The notes under the pieces: model-generated
The model's input: only the letters and a program-made list of their open reading frames with translations
Databases searched by the model: none
What the model was told of the DNA's origin: nothing
Translations under genes and position numbers: made by a program
Shown: piece by piece, positions 1-8,362 of the stretch
Layout: each line of letters opens with the position of its first letter
Numbering within the stretch: the stretch's first letter is position 1
Assembly: GCA_002482775.1 (NCBI GenBank)
Contig: DLGQ01000045.1
Location: 26,874-90,873 of the forward strand
DNA: 64,000 nucleotides
From: Flavobacteriales bacterium UBA7690
GTDB taxonomy: Bacteria; Bacteroidota; Bacteroidia; Flavobacteriales_F; PHOS-HE28
Direction of reading: 5' to 3'

Positions 1-123
1 GGGTACGAATGCGCATGGGATATCTACTTGGTTCATCGCCCTGTACGGCTCATGGTAAGCGCTGTTACACCAGGGTCATCACCATTCGACCAGCGTACGG
101 AACAGCTTCGATGAACACCAAAA

Positions 124-159
124 GAAAAGGGACCAAGGCATTCGCCCTGATCCCTTTTC
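124..159 (-). terminator. Putative Rho-independent terminator of the metalloprotease gene
   Basis: The arms gaaaaggga (124-132) and tcccttttc (151-159) are perfectly complementary, and the loop holds a weaker inner stem. On the minus strand a T-rich tail follows. It lies 13 bases beyond the stop codon of the metalloprotease. Positions 1-120 show nothing else recognisable. Confidence 0.6.
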
Positions 160-172
160 CAATGCGACGCTT

Positions 173-2770
173 TTAATTGCCGAGCACCTCCAGACGTTCA
201 CTGAAGATGATGCCCTCCTGCTGCACGCGCACCAAGTAGGTCCCCGCAGCTATGCCGGTTACGTCAAGTATTACCCGTTGTGAAGTGCCCGTGTTGCGCT
301 GCACCGTCCGCCCCTGCGAGTCGATCACTTCCACCAGCGACAAGGCTGCTGAAGGCAACTCGATGGTGACCGTGGATGTTGCCGGGTTCGGGAATACGTT
401 CACCGCCTCCTCATTCGCTTCGCCGATCGCGGTTCCGAATTCGATGAAGATCCTGTAGTCCTCCGTTTCCCCGTAGTTGTAAGGGTAGCACGGATCGATC
501 GGGTCGGGGGCTCCCTCTTCCACGAACACACCACGAACGCGCATCCGGGTGGTGCCAACGGTGGCATTGCCGGGCACGGTGAAGACGATATCATTGGATT
601 CCCCACCAGCTGAGGTCACGAACTCCCCGAGCTTTTCACTGCTCTCGAAGGTGTCGTCGTTGTCATAATCGATCCAGGCAGCGTAGGCATCAGGAGCGAA
701 GGTCCCTGCTTGGATGGTGAGGGAGTATTCCGAATCACGCAACAGGGAGGCACTTTCCGTAGAGGTATAGTCCGTGTAGGATGGCCCGGTGATGCTTCCT
801 GTGTTGGGGTTGCTCATGTTGGCGAGTTCCACGCCATTGATGAAGTCCCCATCACTGGTCCCTGCCAACAGTATCGGGGTGCAATAGTCGCTGGGTGCGG
901 CCTGTATGGTGATGCCATAGTCTTCGGTCTCGCCATATGCATAGGAGTAGCACGGGTCCACGGTGGTGGGTTCGCCACTGTTGAAGTACACCCCGCGTAC
1001 ACGCATCGTGGTATTTCCCAGTGCGGCTGTCGTGGGCACCGTGAACACGAAGTTGCCGACTTCACCCGCTGCGGTGGTGGCGAATTCGCCCAACTTTTCC
1101 CCGGACTCGAACACATCATCATTGTCAAAGTCGATCCACGCGGCGTAATTATCCGCTGTGAATGAACCACCCTCGATGATCACGGCGTAAACTCCGTTGC
1201 GCAATAGGTTGGTGGAATAGGTGCTGCTGAAGTTCGTGTAGGTAGGTGCGCTTGTACCACCGGATCCGGTGTTCTCGATGGTGTTGAGCACCACGGAATT
1301 GATGTAGTCGCCATCTGCGGTCCCGTTGGTGGAGGTAGGGATGCAAGTAGCACTGGACCCGCTGTTCTGGATGGTGACGCCATAGTCCTCGGTCTCTCCG
1401 AATGCATACGCGAAGCACGGATCCACCGGGTTGGGCTCACCTGTGTTGAAGTAGACATTGCGCACGCGCAGTTTCGTAGTGCCCAGTGTGGCTCCGGCTG
1501 GTACGGTGAAAACGATGGTCACCGTTTGGTTCGCTGCCGTTATTGCTGTTTCCCCTAGCTTTTCATTGGCCTCGAACGTTTCATCCTGGTCATAGTCGAT
1601 CCAAGCAGCCACATGGTCATTGTTGAACGTGCCACCTTGTACCGTAAGCGTGTATTGGGTGGTACGCGTCAGGTTGGTTGAATAAGTACTGCTGAAGTCC
1701 GTGTAGGTGGGTTGCGTTGTACCACCGGAGTTTGCATTGTTGAAGGTTCCAAGTGCAGCCCGGTTGATGAAATCGCCATCGGCCGTTCCATTCGCCGATG
1801 TCGGGATGCATAGGCCGGTCACCGGACCTGTGCATGCATTGTTCGTGAGCAGACCGCCCCGCGTGTTCGATAAAACATTGAGCATGTAGGCGGCTTGCTG
1901 GTCGGTGAACATCACGGTGCAGTTGCTGTAGTCCATGAAGTTCTCATACTGCGTCAACAGGTTATTGCAACGGCGCAGGTTGGTGTTGGAGCAGGAGAAG
2001 GTCGGTTGATCGGAAGTGGGCGTGTCAGTGAATCCATCGGAATCCACGCAGAAGCCGTCCTCATCGAAGGGATGGTTCAATCCGAAATAGTGCCCGATCT
2101 CGTGTGTGGCCGTGCGCGCACCGATCTGGGTGCCATAGTCATAATCGATCACCAAGCCATCGAAATCGGAACCCACTACGCCGCCAACAGGCAGGTATGC
2201 ATAGCCAACGGTGATGGTGCTGCCGGAGGCACCGCTGGTGATATCGCAGATCCAGATGTTCAAGTAGCGCTCCGTATCCCATGCCGGACTCCCGGTGGCG
2301 CTGTATTTCATGTTGTCTGTTTCCGTATCCGGGTTGAACCAGGTATCCGTGGTCTGTACCCGCACGATCCCTGTGGTGGCGTTGCCGTTCGGATCCACCT
2401 GCGCCAGGCAGAACTGGAAGCCCACATTGCCGATACTGTTGGTGAACGAGGCACGTACCGAGCTGATATCCGAGTTGCTGGCGGAGTAATCCGCGTTCAT
2501 TTCCGCGATCAGTGCGTTGATCGTGGATGTTGGCACGTTCTCGGCGGTGTTGTTGTACACCACGTGTACCACAACGGGGATGGTGTAAGTGCCGCCGCGT
2601 GCAACACTTTGCATCGGCGGAAGGGCGTGTAGTACATCCGTAGGAAGGCCTTGCTGTTCGAGGTGGCGTTCCGTGAACGTGTGTGCTCCACATGTTCGGT
2701 GATCATGTACCTGAGCGGAAGCGGCAACAGCCAAGAACAGCGCTGAAGGAATGAGTAGTGTTCGCGACAT
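173..2770 (-). CDS. Secreted M43-like zinc metalloprotease with three GEVED domains and T9SS type A sorting domain
   Basis: 865 residues from the start MSRTLLIPSALFLAVAASAQ, a clear signal peptide; the reading frame runs on upstream but that part does not look coding. The zinc site HEIGHYFGLNH is at residues 223-233 and a Met-turn (ENFMDYSNC) is near 279, the metzincin signature of pappalysin/M43-type proteases. Three tandem repeats of about 140 residues follow (roughly 318-745), each ending GETEDY, which identifies GEVED domains. The last ~75 residues (NVFPNPATSTVTIELP onward) are a type A T9SS sorting domain. The protein should be exported by Sec, moved over the outer membrane by the T9SS and released or anchored at the surface after removal of the C-terminal domain. 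Substrate unknown. A TATTTTCG element lies 5 bases before the start codon. Confidence 0.93.
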   Translation of the reverse strand: MSRTLLIPSALFLAVAASAQVHDHRTCGAHTFTERHLEQQGLPTDVLHALPPMQSVARGGTYTIPVVVHVVYNNTAENVPTSTINALIAEMNADYSASNSDISSVRASFTNSIGNVGFQFCLAQVDPNGNATTGIVRVQTTDTWFNPDTETDNMKYSATGSPAWDTERYLNIWICDITSGASGSTITVGYAYLPVGGVVGSDFDGLVIDYDYGTQIGARTATHEIGHYFGLNHPFDEDGFCVDSDGFTDTPTSDQPTFSCSNTNLRRCNNLLTQYENFMDYSNCTVMFTDQQAAYMLNVLSNTRGGLLTNNACTGPVTGLCIPTSANGTADGDFINRAALGTFNNANSGGTTQPTYTDFSSTYSTNLTRTTQYTLTVQGGTFNNDHVAAWIDYDQDETFEANEKLGETAITAANQTVTIVFTVPAGATLGTTKLRVRNVYFNTGEPNPVDPCFAYAFGETEDYGVTIQNSGSSATCIPTSTNGTADGDYINSVVLNTIENTGSGGTSAPTYTNFSSTYSTNLLRNGVYAVIIEGGSFTADNYAAWIDFDNDDVFESGEKLGEFATTAAGEVGNFVFTVPTTAALGNTTMRVRGVYFNSGEPTTVDPCYSYAYGETEDYGITIQAAPSDYCTPILLAGTSDGDFINGVELANMSNPNTGSITGPSYTDYTSTESASLLRDSEYSLTIQAGTFAPDAYAAWIDYDNDDTFESSEKLGEFVTSAGGESNDIVFTVPGNATVGTTRMRVRGVFVEEGAPDPIDPCYPYNYGETEDYRIFIEFGTAIGEANEEAVNVFPNPATSTVTIELPSAALSLVEVIDSQGRTVQRNTGTSQRVILDVTGIAAGTYLVRVQQEGIIFSERLEVLGN

Positions 2771-2775
2771 GAGTG

Positions 2776-2783
2776 CGAAAATA
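2776..2783 (-). promoter_or_regulatory. -7-like promoter element TATTTTCG
   Basis: Matches TAnnTTYG, close to the Bacteroidota -7 box TAnnTTTG. It ends 5 bases before the metalloprotease ATG, so transcription would start at or beside the start codon. No TTG was seen at the expected -33 position. Confidence 0.5.
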
Positions 2784-2826
2784 CCGGGACGGGGGCTGAC
2801 CGGCGCTTTGGAGAAAAGCAGAATTA

Positions 2827-3621
2827 TCAACGTCGTCGCTCCAGGTCGATCAGGAAGTGATCCGCGTACCGGGCGGTCCATCGAATATTGGCGAACCGTT
2901 GGTCCCATCTTCCCAGGTGTTCCAATGTTCTGGATCGATGTCCCAATCGGTGCTCCAGGTGCGTTGGCGGCACGAAAAGCCCGATGGGCCTGATGTTCAC
3001 CACCTTGAACCGCCGCGCAAAAGCTTCGTGAACGCGCTTCGGTGAATGATACCATGTGACCGCCCCCGTTCCACTGAGGCCAGCCCAAACCGGGTCGTGT
3101 CGTCCGCGGCGGAAGGCTTCGCTCCATTCACCATGGAGGAAGTGGTACACCGTTTCGGCGATGCATCGGTCCGGCATCAGCACGGCGATCAGCCGTCCAC
3201 CCGGTTTTAATGCGTTCGCGATCGGGTCAGCCAAAGTTGCCAGGTGGTCGGCATCGATGCAGTTGAAACCACCGAAGTTGCTCAGGACGAGATCCACCGG
3301 AGGGGTGGTCAAGTTGGGTAGGTCATCAAAGCCAAGACGGAGGTGTGTGATCCGGTCTTCCACGCCGAACTGCCGGGCCTTCTCTCGTGCCACGCGAAGC
3401 ATCTCTTCGCTGATGTCCGTTGCCAGCACGCGATGGCCGTTTCGTGCGAGGTGTACCGCGTCCGTTCCAGTGCCGCAGTTCAATTCCAGCACCTGCATGC
3501 CCGGCATCTGTAACATATGGTCCAAGTAACCCCACACCATGCGGCGCTGCACCATGCCTATCCGGCTGAAGGTGAACTCGCGGTCGTACGCCGAAGGATC
3601 GGGTTGTAGGGGCGAAGCCAT
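2827..3621 (-). CDS. Class I SAM-dependent methyltransferase
   Basis: 264 residues from MASPLQPDPS. Motif I, VLELNCGTGTD, is at residues 44-54, and an acidic residue at the end of the next strand (D69 in LATDIS) should bind the SAM ribose, as in Rossmann-type class I methyltransferases. The sequence LVLSNFGGFNCID further on is the usual motif IV region. The substrate cannot be told from the sequence; small molecule or lipid methylation is as likely as any other. The frame stays open for another 56 codons upstream, but those overlap rpe, and a TACCTTCG element in the 43-base gap supports the start chosen here. The C-terminus (AARYADHFLIDLERRR type) is not informative. Confidence 0.85.
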   Translation of the reverse strand: MASPLQPDPSAYDREFTFSRIGMVQRRMVWGYLDHMLQMPGMQVLELNCGTGTDAVHLARNGHRVLATDISEEMLRVAREKARQFGVEDRITHLRLGFDDLPNLTTPPVDLVLSNFGGFNCIDADHLATLADPIANALKPGGRLIAVLMPDRCIAETVYHFLHGEWSEAFRRGRHDPVWAGLSGTGAVTWYHSPKRVHEAFARRFKVVNIRPIGLFVPPTHLEHRLGHRSRTLEHLGRWDQRFANIRWTARYADHFLIDLERRR

Positions 3622-3647
3622 GTTCCGTGAGGAACGTTGATACGGAT

Positions 3648-3655
3648 CGAAGGTA
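3648..3655 (-). promoter_or_regulatory. -7-like promoter element TACCTTCG
   Basis: Lies in the 43-base gap between rpe and the methyltransferase gene, 26 bases before the methyltransferase start. It suggests this gene has its own promoter. Confidence 0.5.
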
Positions 3656-3664
3656 GGACCGTGG

Positions 3665-4312
3665 CTAAGCGGAAAGCTCCACGATCGCTTGTGCAGGGTC
3701 TTTCGCACCGAACACGCTGTTCCCGGCCACGAGCACATCCGCTCCCGTGTGAACGAGCTGTTGCACATTGCCGGTCCCCACACCACCATCGATCTCGATC
3801 AGCGCTTTGGAGCCGGTCTTCTTCCGCAGTTCTACCAGTGTCTCGATCTTCTGGTACGTACGTGGGATGAACTGCTGCCCACCGAAGCCGGGGTTCACGC
3901 TCATGATGCACACCAGGTCGATGTCAGCGACCACATCTTCCAACGAATGCACCGGCGTATGCGGATCGATCGCGACACCGGCCTTCATGCCCGCCGCTTT
4001 GATCGCTTGGATGGTGCGGTGCAAGTGCGGACTTACTTCAGCGTGTACGGTGAGCACATCGGCTCCCGCATCGCGGAATGCGGTGATGTAGTTCTCCGGC
4101 TTCACGATCATCAAATGCACATCGAAGACCTTCTTGGTCAGCGGCCTTATCGCCTTGATCACCGGAAGGCCGAAGCTGATGTTGGGCACGAACACACCAT
4201 CCATCACATCCAAGTGCAGCCAGGGCGCAGCACTTTCATCCACCAGACGCACAGCGCTCTTGAGGTCGGCGAAATCCGCGGAAAGGAGGGAGGGGGCTAT
4301 GATGTGGGGCAT
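3665..4312 (-). CDS. rpe: Ribulose-phosphate 3-epimerase
   Basis: 215 residues, a normal length for the family. Interconverts D-ribulose 5-phosphate and D-xylulose 5-phosphate in the pentose phosphate pathway. The start MPHIIAPSLLSADFADL is the standard family N-terminus. Metal-binding positions are visible in WLHLDVMDG (residues 31-39) and in FDVHLMI; the phosphate loops are VNPGFGGQQFI and EIDGGVGTGN. A -7-like element 7 bases before the start codon implies a very short leader. The gene stands downstream of rpoD but is separated from it by an inverted repeat. Confidence 0.97.
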   Translation of the reverse strand: MPHIIAPSLLSADFADLKSAVRLVDESAAPWLHLDVMDGVFVPNISFGLPVIKAIRPLTKKVFDVHLMIVKPENYITAFRDAGADVLTVHAEVSPHLHRTIQAIKAAGMKAGVAIDPHTPVHSLEDVVADIDLVCIMSVNPGFGGQQFIPRTYQKIETLVELRKKTGSKALIEIDGGVGTGNVQQLVHTGADVLVAGNSVFGAKDPAQAIVELSA

Positions 4313-4319
4313 GCGGTGG

Positions 4320-4327
4320 CGAAGGTA
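4320..4327 (-). promoter_or_regulatory. -7-like promoter element TACCTTCG of rpe
   Basis: Ends 7 bases before the rpe start codon, so the transcript would be almost leaderless. Confidence 0.5.
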
Positions 4328-4344
4328 GGCAGGGGTGGAAAGCA

Positions 4345-4383
4345 AGTTGCCAGTTGTCGATACAAGACCGGCAACTGGCAACT
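4345..4383 (-). repeat. 12-bp perfect inverted repeat between rpoD and rpe
   Basis: agttgccagttg (4345-4356) is complementary to caactggcaact (4372-4383) with a 15-base loop. It lies 20 bases beyond the rpoD stop. There is no long T run, so it may be a weak terminator or a repeated intergenic element. The stretch aactgataac just after it recurs inverted near 8269. Confidence 0.5.
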
Positions 4384-4403
4384 GATAACTATGAATTGCT
4401 GTT

Positions 4404-5270
4404 CTACCCTAGATACGCCTTCAGAACCGTACCGCGGCTGGTATGCTTCATGCGGCGGATGGCTTTTTCTTTGATCTGGCGCACACGCTCGCGCGTGAGG
4501 TCGAATTTCTGGCCGATCTCTTCCAAGGTGTGTGGCTGGTTGCCCGCAAGGCCGAAGTAGAGTCGGATCACATCGGCCTCACGACCTGCCAACGCGGACA
4601 ACGAACGTTCGATCTCGTTGCGCAAGCTGTCGGTCATCAAGCTGTCCAGCGGACTTGGTGTGTCGTCGTTGCGCATCACGTCCATCATGGTGCCGCTGTC
4701 GTCGCCTTCGCGCAACGGGGCGTCCATGCTCAGGTGGCGGCCGGTGTTGTTCAAACTGGTCTTCACCTCTTCGAGGGTCATCTCCAGCACTTCGGCCAAC
4801 TCGGCTGCGGTGGGCGGACGTTCGTGCTCCTGTTCCAATTTGGCGAACGCCTTGTTGATCTTGTTGATCGATCCGATCTTGTTCAACGGAAGGCGCACGA
4901 TACGGGCTTGTTCCGCCAAGCTCTGCAGGATCTGCTGGCGGATCCACCACACGGCATAGCTGATGAATTTGAAACCGCGCGTCTCGTCGAAACGGCCGGC
5001 GGCCTTGATCAAGCCGAGGTTGCCCTCGCTGATCAGGTCGGGTAGGCTAAGGCCTTGCCCTTGGTATTGTTTCGCTACGGAGACCACGAAGCGCAGGTTG
5101 GCTTTGGCCAATTGCTCCAAAGCGAGGGTGTCACCTCCTTTGATGCGACGCGCCAGTTCCACCTCCTCCTGGGCGGTGATCAACTTCACTTTACCGATCT
5201 CCTGAAGGTACTTGTCCAGGGACGGAGTATCCCTGTTCGTCACCTGTTTGGTGATCTTCAACTGCCTCAT
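4404..5270 (-). CDS. rpoD: RNA polymerase primary sigma factor RpoD/SigA
   Basis: 288 residues from MRQLKITKQV, the usual start of the short primary sigma of Bacteroidota, which lacks the long region 1.1 of proteobacterial sigma-70. Region 1.2 is around residues 16-48; region 2 around 55-125 contains DLISEGNLGLIKAAGRFD and the promoter-melting segment FISYAVWWIRQQI; region 4 ends in the helix-turn-helix LTRERVRQIKEKAIRRMKH that reads the -33 element. In this phylum the enzyme recognises TTG and TAnnTTTG rather than the E. coli boxes. An in-frame ATG three codons further upstream is less likely. Confidence 0.98.
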   Translation of the reverse strand: MRQLKITKQVTNRDTPSLDKYLQEIGKVKLITAQEEVELARRIKGGDTLALEQLAKANLRFVVSVAKQYQGQGLSLPDLISEGNLGLIKAAGRFDETRGFKFISYAVWWIRQQILQSLAEQARIVRLPLNKIGSINKINKAFAKLEQEHERPPTAAELAEVLEMTLEEVKTSLNNTGRHLSMDAPLREGDDSGTMMDVMRNDDTPSPLDSLMTDSLRNEIERSLSALAGREADVIRLYFGLAGNQPHTLEEIGQKFDLTRERVRQIKEKAIRRMKHTSRGTVLKAYLG

Positions 5271-5452
5271 CCTTGCCATATGCGCGCTTGTGTGTTGCGA
5301 AGAGTGGGTCGTTCAACGCTTGTCGGCCCCGTTTGGTTACCGGTGCTGAGAAGTTCCTCCACACACATACGTCCCGTGATCACTGTCCGGATCGACCTTG
5401 CCAATGCACGGATCACACACGCTATCCATCGCCGGCGTCAGGCCATGGAACG

Positions 5453-5484
5453 AAGAAGCCGCTCCATTGCTGGAGCGGCTTCTT
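5453..5484 (-). terminator. Strong Rho-independent terminator of pnp
   Basis: A 13-bp perfect stem (aagaagccgctcc 5453-5465 with its complement 5472-5484) and a 6-base loop, 18 bases past the pnp stop. Both flanks are T-rich on their outgoing strand, so it could act in either direction. Confidence 0.88.
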
Positions 5485-5502
5485 TCTGGGTTCGATCAGG
5501 CC

Positions 5503-7767
5503 TTAGTTGGAACTTGGGCCACGGTCATCGTTGAAGTCGCGGCGCGGACGGTCATCCCGGCGGGGACGATCATCGCGACGTGGGCGGTCATCGCGACGCG
5601 GGCGATCACCACGGTCGTCCATGGCTGGTTCGCGGTCCACATAGCCTTCGGGTTTTGGCAACAACACACGACGGCTCAGTTTCAGCTTGCCGCTACGTGG
5701 ATCTTTTCCGGTCACCTGGAACTCGATCACGTCACCTTCCTTCAGCACTTCCTCCACGCGCTCGATACGGCGCCATTCCAGCTCGCTCACGTGCAGTAGG
5801 CCATCCACTCCGGGCATCACTTCCACGAACGCGCCGTAGGGCATGATCGTTTTCACTTTGCCTTTGTAGGTGGCACCCACTTCCGCTTGGGGCGGGTTGG
5901 CGATCGCGTTCACACGGGCGAGGGCAGCGTCGATGCTGGCCTTGTTCTCGCTCATGATCTCCACATGGCCCATGCCGTCCACTTCGTCGATGCTGATGTG
6001 CGCACCGGTCTCCGCTTGGATCTCTTGGATCACGCGGCCACCGGGTCCGATCACTGCACCGATGCTCTCTTTCGGAATGGTGATGGTGATGATGCGTGGC
6101 GCATGCTCCTTGTAGTCGGCGCGTGGTGCGTCCAGCACCTTGTTCATTTCACCCAGGATGTGCAAGCGTCCAACGCGCGCTTGTTCCAACGCTTGGGCCA
6201 GCACTTCGTACGGAAGCCCGTCCACCTTCATGTCCATCTGCGTAGCGGTAACACCTTTCGAGGTACCGCAGATCTTGAAGTCCATGTCGCCCAGGAAGTC
6301 CTCGTCGCCGAGGATGTCGCTGAGGATCGCGTGGCGGGTGCCGTCGCTGATCATGCCCATGGCGATACCGCTCACAGGAGCCTTGATCTTCACACCAGCG
6401 TCCATCAGGGCGAGTGTTCCGCTGCACACCGTTGCCATGGAAGAGCTACCGTTGCTCTCCAGGATATCGCAGTTCAGGCGGATGGTGTACGGGTTCTCGG
6501 GCAGTCCGGGGATCACCGGCTTCAGCGCGCGGAGCGCCAGGTTGCCGTGGCCGATCTCGCGACGACCGGGACCACGCATCGGGCGGGCCTCACCAGTGCT
6601 GAAGCTAGGGAAGTTGTAGTGCAGCATGAAGTTCTCGCTGCCCTTCTTGGTGGCGAGGTCCACGGTCTGTTCATCCATGGAGCTACCCAACGTAACGGCG
6701 TTGATCGCTTGTGTTTCACCACGAGTGAACACCGCGCTGCCGTGCGTGCCGGGTAGCACATCCACTTCGCCCCAGATCGGACGGATCTGATCGGTCTTGC
6801 GACCATCCAAGCGCTTGCCGTGATCCAGCACCACGTTACGCACACCCTTCTTCATGGCCTTCTTGAAGTAGCGGGCCAACATCACGTTGTCCGTCTTCTC
6901 CTCATCGCTGAGAGTGGCCATGCACTCCTCTTTGATGGCCTTGAACTTGTCGGCGCGCACTTCCTTGGCGCTGGCCTCCATGGCCACATCGTAGTACTTC
7001 TGGTAGCAGAAGTCCATGATCTTCTTCTCGAGGTCGGCGTTGGCGTTCTCGTGGCTGTAGGTGCGCTTCACATGGCTCTTCGCCACGGCCTGCCCTAGCT
7101 CCGCGATCACACGGCACTGGTCCTTGATGGCTTCGTGCGCCAACTTGATCGCTTCGATCATGTCGGACTCCTGAACTTCCTTCATCTCGCCCTCCACCAT
7201 CATGATGTCGCTGGCGGTACCGGCCACCACCATCTCGATATCGGCGCGTTCCATGTCGGCCACCATCGGGTTGATGATGAACTTGCCATCCACGCGGGCC
7301 ACGCGCACTTCGCTCACGGGGCCGTCGAAGGGGATATCGCTCACGGCGATGCAGGCGGATGCCGCGAGGCAGGCGAGGGAATCACCGGGGTTCTTCTTGT
7401 CGCTGCTCATCATGGAGATCACCACCTGGGTGTCGCCATGGAAATCATCGGGGAAGAGCGGACGGATGGCGCGATCCACCAAGCGGCAGGTCAGCGTTTC
7501 GTGGTCGCTCATGCGTGCTTCGCGCTTGAAGAAGCCACCTGGGAAACGTCCGGCAGCGCTGAATTTCTCGCGGTATTCCACGGTCAGTGGCAGGAAGTCG
7601 ATGCCTTCGCGGGCCTCCTTGGTGCTCACCACGGTGGCGAGCAGGATGGTATCACCCAAGCGCACAGTAACGGCGCCATCGGCTTGTTTGGCCAGCACCC
7701 CGGTCTCGATGGTGATGGTTCGTCCATCACCCATTGTGATGGTCTTGGAAATTGCTTGTGGTTTCAT
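5503..7767 (-). CDS. pnp: Polyribonucleotide nucleotidyltransferase (PNPase)
   Basis: 754 residues. Phosphorolytic 3'-5' exoribonuclease that degrades RNA to nucleoside diphosphates. Two RNase PH-like domains (about 15-150 and 320-540) flank an all-helical linker; the second contains GRREIGHGNLALRALKPV. The KH domain (about 559-629) has the GXXG loop IGPGGR, and the S1 domain (about 630-711) starts KGKVKTIMPYGAFVEV. The final 43 residues are unusual: four tandem copies of RPRRDD followed by a short DR-rich end, a charged disordered tail. Lies downstream of rpsO in the order also known from E. coli. Confidence 0.98.
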   Translation of the reverse strand: MKPQAISKTITMGDGRTITIETGVLAKQADGAVTVRLGDTILLATVVSTKEAREGIDFLPLTVEYREKFSAAGRFPGGFFKREARMSDHETLTCRLVDRAIRPLFPDDFHGDTQVVISMMSSDKKNPGDSLACLAASACIAVSDIPFDGPVSEVRVARVDGKFIINPMVADMERADIEMVVAGTASDIMMVEGEMKEVQESDMIEAIKLAHEAIKDQCRVIAELGQAVAKSHVKRTYSHENANADLEKKIMDFCYQKYYDVAMEASAKEVRADKFKAIKEECMATLSDEEKTDNVMLARYFKKAMKKGVRNVVLDHGKRLDGRKTDQIRPIWGEVDVLPGTHGSAVFTRGETQAINAVTLGSSMDEQTVDLATKKGSENFMLHYNFPSFSTGEARPMRGPGRREIGHGNLALRALKPVIPGLPENPYTIRLNCDILESNGSSSMATVCSGTLALMDAGVKIKAPVSGIAMGMISDGTRHAILSDILGDEDFLGDMDFKICGTSKGVTATQMDMKVDGLPYEVLAQALEQARVGRLHILGEMNKVLDAPRADYKEHAPRIITITIPKESIGAVIGPGGRVIQEIQAETGAHISIDEVDGMGHVEIMSENKASIDAALARVNAIANPPQAEVGATYKGKVKTIMPYGAFVEVMPGVDGLLHVSELEWRRIERVEEVLKEGDVIEFQVTGKDPRSGKLKLSRRVLLPKPEGYVDREPAMDDRGDRPRRDDRPRRDDRPRRDDRPRRDFNDDRGPSSN
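5536..5607 (-). repeat. 18-nt tandem repeat encoding the RPRRDD tail of PNPase
   Basis: Four near-identical 18-base units encode RPRRDD repeats at the C-terminus of PNPase (the last copy ends RPRRDF). Units differ mainly at synonymous positions. Confidence 0.8.
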
Positions 7768-7868
7768 CTTCTTTTCTTCTTTTCCTCTTTACATCTTCCC
7801 GGTTCATCATCCCGGCCCGCGATCCGGGATCCCGCGTGCCATGTCGGCCAAGTGGCCTTTATGAAAAA

Positions 7869-7894
7869 GGGGTGACCGTTCTCACGATCACCCC
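7869..7894 (-). terminator. Rho-independent terminator or attenuator between rpsO and pnp
   Basis: On the minus strand the arms gggtgatcg and cggtcaccc form a stem with one G-T pair and a TGAGAA loop, followed by five T (7864-7868). It lies about 50 bases beyond the rpsO stop and upstream of pnp, so it should end or attenuate the rpsO transcript while letting some polymerase through to pnp. Confidence 0.8.
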
Positions 7895-7942
7895 CGTTCG
7901 TTCAAGTCGTTATCGCTGCCGCAGTCGTCGCGGTGCGCATGA

Positions 7943-8212
7943 TCACTTACGCAAGCCGAGCTTGGCGAGGATCGCGCGGTAGCGGTCGATGTTGTACATC
8001 TTCAGGTAGTTCAGCATCTGCTTGCGCTTGCCTACCATGGTCATCAGCGCCTTTTCGGTGCCGTGGTCCTTCTTGTTGGACTTCAGGTGGCCGGTAAGGT
8101 GGTTGATGCGCTCAGTGAAGAGTGCGATCTGGCTTTCGGCACCGCCCGTGTTCTTCTCGGAACCGCCGTGCTGCTTGAAAATGGCCTGTTTGGCCTCGTT
8201 GGTCAGGTACAT
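7943..8212 (-). CDS. rpsO: 30S ribosomal protein S15
   Basis: 89 residues, the standard length. Binds 16S rRNA in the platform of the small subunit. Recognised from MYLTNEAKQAIF, the central HLTGHLKSNKKDHGTEKALM and the final LKMYNIDRYRAILAKLGLRK. The gene precedes pnp as in many bacteria, where S15 can repress its own translation; no obvious pseudoknot leader could be shown here. A TATCTTCG element lies 19 bases before the start. Confidence 0.98.
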   Translation of the reverse strand: MYLTNEAKQAIFKQHGGSEKNTGGAESQIALFTERINHLTGHLKSNKKDHGTEKALMTMVGKRKQMLNYLKMYNIDRYRAILAKLGLRK

Positions 8213-8231
8213 GGTAAATGCGAACAGGGCG

Positions 8232-8239
8232 CGAAGATA
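8232..8239 (-). promoter_or_regulatory. -7-like promoter element TATCTTCG of rpsO
   Basis: Located 19 bases before the rpsO start codon on the same strand; fits TAnnTTYG. Confidence 0.5.
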
Positions 8240-8362
8240 AAGATTTCCCCGATCGGGTGGAGAGGTCGGTTATCAGTTCGTGGCCGGGAGGGACTGCGTG
8301 GGCATCCCGGACCTTCAGCAGCCTGCCAACGGACCACTACGAACGGGCAACTGATCACAATC

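Noticed and set aside
1895..2632. Long plus-strand open frame inside the metalloprotease gene
   Set aside because: Antisense of a clear protease; no motifs of its own. Similar antisense frames occur over pnp, tamL and valS.
5534..5610. Repeat array as a possible CRISPR
   Set aside because: Units are 18 bases, contiguous without spacers, and encode the PNPase tail.
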